Source of the DNA: Rhodoferax_B sp049316285
GTDB lineage: Bacteria > Pseudomonadota > Gammaproteobacteria > Burkholderiales > Burkholderiaceae_C
NCBI RefSeq assembly: GCF_049316285.1
Contig: NZ_JBMOXA010000020.1
Location: 1 to 64,000 of the forward strand
Direction: 5' to 3'
Length of the DNA: 64,000 bases
In this document: one piece after another, positions 61,636 to 64,000 of the stretch
How positions within the stretch are numbered: position 1 is the stretch's first letter
Layout: every line of letters begins with the position of its first letter
The notes under the pieces: generated by a model
Told to the model about the DNA's origin: nothing
The model's database searches: none
Seen by the model: only the letters and a program-made list of their open reading frames with translations
Position numbers and translations under genes: made by a program

Positions 61636-62031
61636 ATGCCTACCTTACCCGCTCTCAAAACCCTGGCTGCAGGCGTCGTTTTGGTGACCGCCTTTGGCGC
61701 ACACGCACAACAGCCAGCCGCCAAGATGGACCATGGCACCCATGGCGCGCCCGCAGCATCTGCCACCAATACCAGCCCATCCACCAAGGCCTATCTGCAA
61801 AGCGACGAAAAAATGATGAAGGGCATGAGCGTGCCCTACACCGGCGACGCCGACAAAGACTTTGTCTCGCACATGATTGCCCACCACCAAGGCGCCGTGG
61901 ACATGGCCCAGGTGCTGCTGAAACACGGCAAAGACCCCGAGCTGCGCAAGATGGCGCAAGACATCATCAAGGCGCAAGAGTCGGAGATTGCGTTCATGAA
62001 GCAGTGGCAGGCGAAGAATGGTGTCAAGTGA
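61636..62031 (+). CDS. DUF305-family exported protein
   Basis: 131 residues. Signal peptide 1-25 (TLAAGVVLVTAFGAHA-QQ), His/Met-rich start MDHGTHG, and the DUF305 signature FVSHMIAHHQGAVDMAQVLLKHG. The family is linked to copper or other metal handling in the periplasm. Start ATG 61636 with AGGATT upstream. No adjacent copper genes are present. Confidence 0.88.
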   Translation: MPTLPALKTLAAGVVLVTAFGAHAQQPAAKMDHGTHGAPAASATNTSPSTKAYLQSDEKMMKGMSVPYTGDADKDFVSHMIAHHQGAVDMAQVLLKHGKDPELRKMAQDIIKAQESEIAFMKQWQAKNGVK

Positions 62032-62126
62032 CGCTGCAGATTGACGCAGCGATGTGAAGTTGACTTGCCGGGTGGGGTGTCTGGCCACGGCAGCAAACGC
62101 CGCGCCGCAGCGGGTATAACCGGCGC

Positions 62127-63035
62127 ATGTCTGCCGCATCCGCATCCCCCTCTCTGCCCCCGTCGTCCGCGTCATTTGCCGTGGTCGATGACGTTTCTCT
62201 GATCAGCCAACTCCAGGCCAGCGCCGAGCGCTTCGAAACGCCATGTGGCGACGGCAGCCTGGTCTGGCATGCCTGGGGCCCGAAAAACACTGAGCTGCCG
62301 CCGCTGGTGCTGCTGCACGGCGGCAGTGGCAGCTGGACGCACTGGGTGCGCAACATCATCCCCCTGGTGCAAACCGGCCGCCGCGTCTGGGTGCCCGATC
62401 TGCCGGGTTTTGGCGACTCGGCGCTGCCGCCAGAAGGTCGTGACGCCGACGCCTTGGTCGCCCCCTTGGCTACCGGCCTGCAACAACTGCTGGGCGCTGT
62501 GCCCTGCGACCTGGTGGGCTTTTCGTTCGGCGGCATGACGGCGGGCCTGCTCGCCGCCGCGCACCCTCAACTGCTGCGTCAACTGGTGATCGCTGGCGCC
62601 CCCGGCCTGGGTGTGGCCTCGCGCCGCACCGTGCAATTGCGCGGCTGGCGCCATTTGAACGATCCGGCCGAGGTCGAAGCCATGCACCGCTACAACCTTT
62701 TGGCGCTGATGCTGCACAAGCCCGATGCCTTGACGCCATTGGCCTTGGCCGTGCACGCCGGCAACGTAGGCCGCGACCGCATGCCCGGCCGCCGCCTGGC
62801 GTATACCGAGGCACTCAAGCTGGCGTTGATGCAAATCCAGCAACCCGTCACCGCCATTTATGGTCTGCACGATGCCTTATACGAAGGCAAGCTGGATGCG
62901 TTGGAAGAGGCGTTGTCGGTGGCGCCCAATTTCCGTGGACTGCAGTTCATCAACGGCGCCGGGCACTGGCTGCAGTTCGAGCAGCCCGAGCGGTTTGACG
63001 CGGCCTTGTTGCGCTTGCTGGACCGGGAGCTTTGA
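62127..63035 (+). CDS. Alpha/beta hydrolase 2
   Basis: 302-residue alpha/beta hydrolase. HGGSGSWTHW oxyanion region, nucleophile Ser in GFSFGGMT, acid Asp near YGLHDALYEG and His in GAGHWLQFEQPE. Resembles enzymes of aromatic meta-cleavage pathways (MhpC-like) but lacks specific neighbours. Start ATG 62127. Convergent with the GntR gene, 19 bp apart. Confidence 0.88.
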   Translation: MSAASASPSLPPSSASFAVVDDVSLISQLQASAERFETPCGDGSLVWHAWGPKNTELPPLVLLHGGSGSWTHWVRNIIPLVQTGRRVWVPDLPGFGDSALPPEGRDADALVAPLATGLQQLLGAVPCDLVGFSFGGMTAGLLAAAHPQLLRQLVIAGAPGLGVASRRTVQLRGWRHLNDPAEVEAMHRYNLLALMLHKPDALTPLALAVHAGNVGRDRMPGRRLAYTEALKLALMQIQQPVTAIYGLHDALYEGKLDALEEALSVAPNFRGLQFINGAGHWLQFEQPERFDAALLRLLDREL

Positions 63036-63054
63036 TCCGCGCCTGTGTACCGGT

Positions 63055-63735
63055 TCAGCGAAGCTTTAGCGCCATTGCCAACTCATGGTGGCGCGACGTC
63101 GGCGCGGTGACGCGCAAGGATTCTTCCAGCTCCACCAAATGCGCCCGCATGAGTGCTGCCGCCTGGTCGGCTTTGCGTTGTGTGATGGCGTCCATCAGTT
63201 CGTGGTGCTGGCTGTGCCAGCAGCCCAGGCCCTCGGGGTTGGCGTAGAGCTGGGTCACCAGGCTGGTGCGCGCCACCAGTTGTTCAACTACCCGCGCCAG
63301 CTCTGAGTTGCCCGACAGGTCCGCCAGCAGCACGTGGAATTCGCCGCTGAGCCGTATGGCTTCGCGCAGATTGCGTGAGCGGTGGGCATTTTCTTCCGCC
63401 GCCAGATTGGCCTTGAGCCTGCGCAGGCCTTCGGGCCGCCACACTTCGCAGGTGCGCCGCGTGGCGGCTTCTTCCAGGATCACGCGCAAACCGTAGATCT
63501 CGCGCGCCTCTTGCAGCGTGGGTGCGGCCACCCAGGCACCGGCATTGCGGCGTATGCGCACCAGCTTCTCCTGCGCCAGGCGCAACAAGGCCTTGTCGAC
63601 ATGCCGGCGCGAGGCAGAGAGCAGTTCTGACAGGGCCGTCTCCGTGAGCCGGCTGCCTGCGGGCAAGCGCTGGTCGACGATGGCGGCGTGTAATTGGCGG
63701 TAAACGTCTTCTTCGGTGGTGGCGTCGGCGGACAT
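63055..63735 (-). CDS. GntR/FadR-family transcriptional regulator 2
   Basis: 226 residues: winged helix ADATTEEDVYRQLHAAIVDQRLPAGSRLTETALSELLSASRRHVDKALLRLAQEKL and helical FCD domain from about 85 with metal-ligand candidates in FHVLLADLSGN and HHELMDAI. Start ATG 63735. Divergent from the gene that begins at 63971, which it most likely controls. Confidence 0.92.
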   Translation of the reverse strand: MSADATTEEDVYRQLHAAIVDQRLPAGSRLTETALSELLSASRRHVDKALLRLAQEKLVRIRRNAGAWVAAPTLQEAREIYGLRVILEEAATRRTCEVWRPEGLRRLKANLAAEENAHRSRNLREAIRLSGEFHVLLADLSGNSELARVVEQLVARTSLVTQLYANPEGLGCWHSQHHELMDAITQRKADQAAALMRAHLVELEESLRVTAPTSRHHELAMALKLR

Positions 63736-63970
63736 GCGGATTTGACTCGGAATGGGGCAAAAGCGATGCAGTATTGGTGCCAGTGTGGCTGTCCGAAATG
63801 GTGCGGCGAACTAGCGGTTCGCGCAATTGAGCAAACAGATTGCGCTGAATCGAATGCTAACGTATTGATTTTTATAGAGCGTTGGTCTGGCTGGCCTGGG
63901 GGTTGCAAGTTGCTTGGCGAGGCTCGCGAAGCTCTTCACGGCCCACACCCAATTAACTGAGGACCGCACC
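63736..63970. other. 235-bp divergent control region
   Basis: Between gntR 2 and the gene starting at 63971. AT-rich around 63855-63885 (TAACGTATTG, TTTTTATAGAG), fitting a promoter. No clear palindrome recognised; no gene. Confidence 0.4.
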
Positions 63971-64000
63971 ATGCCCTTTGCTCTTTCCACCCGCTGGGCC
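63971..64000 (+). CDS. Start of an unidentified gene (cut by window edge)
   Basis: Only ten codons are visible: ATG 63971 with GAGGACC upstream, reading MPFALSTRWA. Too short to identify. Divergent from gntR 2. Confidence 0.6.
   Translation, partial: MPFALSTRWA

Overview
The window is a GC-rich (by eye about 63-66% GC) bacterial chromosome segment. Gene families and style point to a betaproteobacterium of the Burkholderiales, most likely Comamonadaceae: an Omp32-type porin, orphan Bug/TctC binding proteins, MipA, long-form QueF, ClpB, and short intergenic repeats resembling those of Rhodoferax/Polaromonas/Acidovorax. This placement is inference from gene content, not from a marker-gene comparison.

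Region 1 (1-27264) is a dense catabolic block. A branched-chain-type ABC importer (substrate-binding protein cut by the window edge, then livF, livG, livM, livH) lies downstream of a short-chain dehydrogenase (SDR). Around it are three flavoproteins resembling 3-ketosteroid delta1-dehydrogenase (KstD), a divergent shikimate-dehydrogenase-like protein, two NIPSNAP proteins, a second SDR, an acyl-CoA dehydrogenase, a family I CoA-transferase and a TIM-barrel isomerase-like protein. Two closely similar IclR regulators and one AraC regulator sit at divergent promoters. Tandem 11-bp palindromes occur at both IclR promoters. A 34-bp element is shared by the SDR-liv promoter and the SDR-flavoprotein-NIPSNAP promoter next to araC. 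Together these suggest one co-regulated pathway for an alicyclic or hydroaromatic acid, with its own importer. Embedded between the modules are a LysR/MFS/aldo-keto reductase unit and a LysR/TctC/flavoprotein unit.

Region 2 (27268-39496) is mostly housekeeping: moaE, a small conserved protein, clpB with a sigma32-like promoter and a strong terminator, a small membrane protein, MipA/OmpV, a coniferyl-aldehyde-type dehydrogenase, a second Bug protein, a membrane protein, a ferredoxin-fused flavin reductase, an NAD(P)-binding epimerase-like protein, a small secreted protein and an HtrA-like protein lacking two of its three catalytic residues.

Region 3 (39657-50283) looks like an aldarate (galactarate/glucarate-type) utilisation cluster: KdgD, porin, GntR/FadR regulator, an enolase-superfamily dehydratase, a five-gene peptide-type ABC importer and an exported amidohydrolase that may be an aldarolactonase. 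Four putative operators for the regulator lie in the two control regions.

Region 4 (50284-51832) is a small patch of unknown genes ending in a broken tyrosine-integrase gene beside tRNA-Leu(CAA): the scar of a former integrated element. Region 5 (51883-64000) is core genome: cysM, tusA, galU, valS, a VOC protein, yaaA, a prolyl-hydroxylase-type oxygenase, two alpha/beta hydrolases, queF, a DUF305 protein, a GntR regulator and the first codons of a divergent gene.
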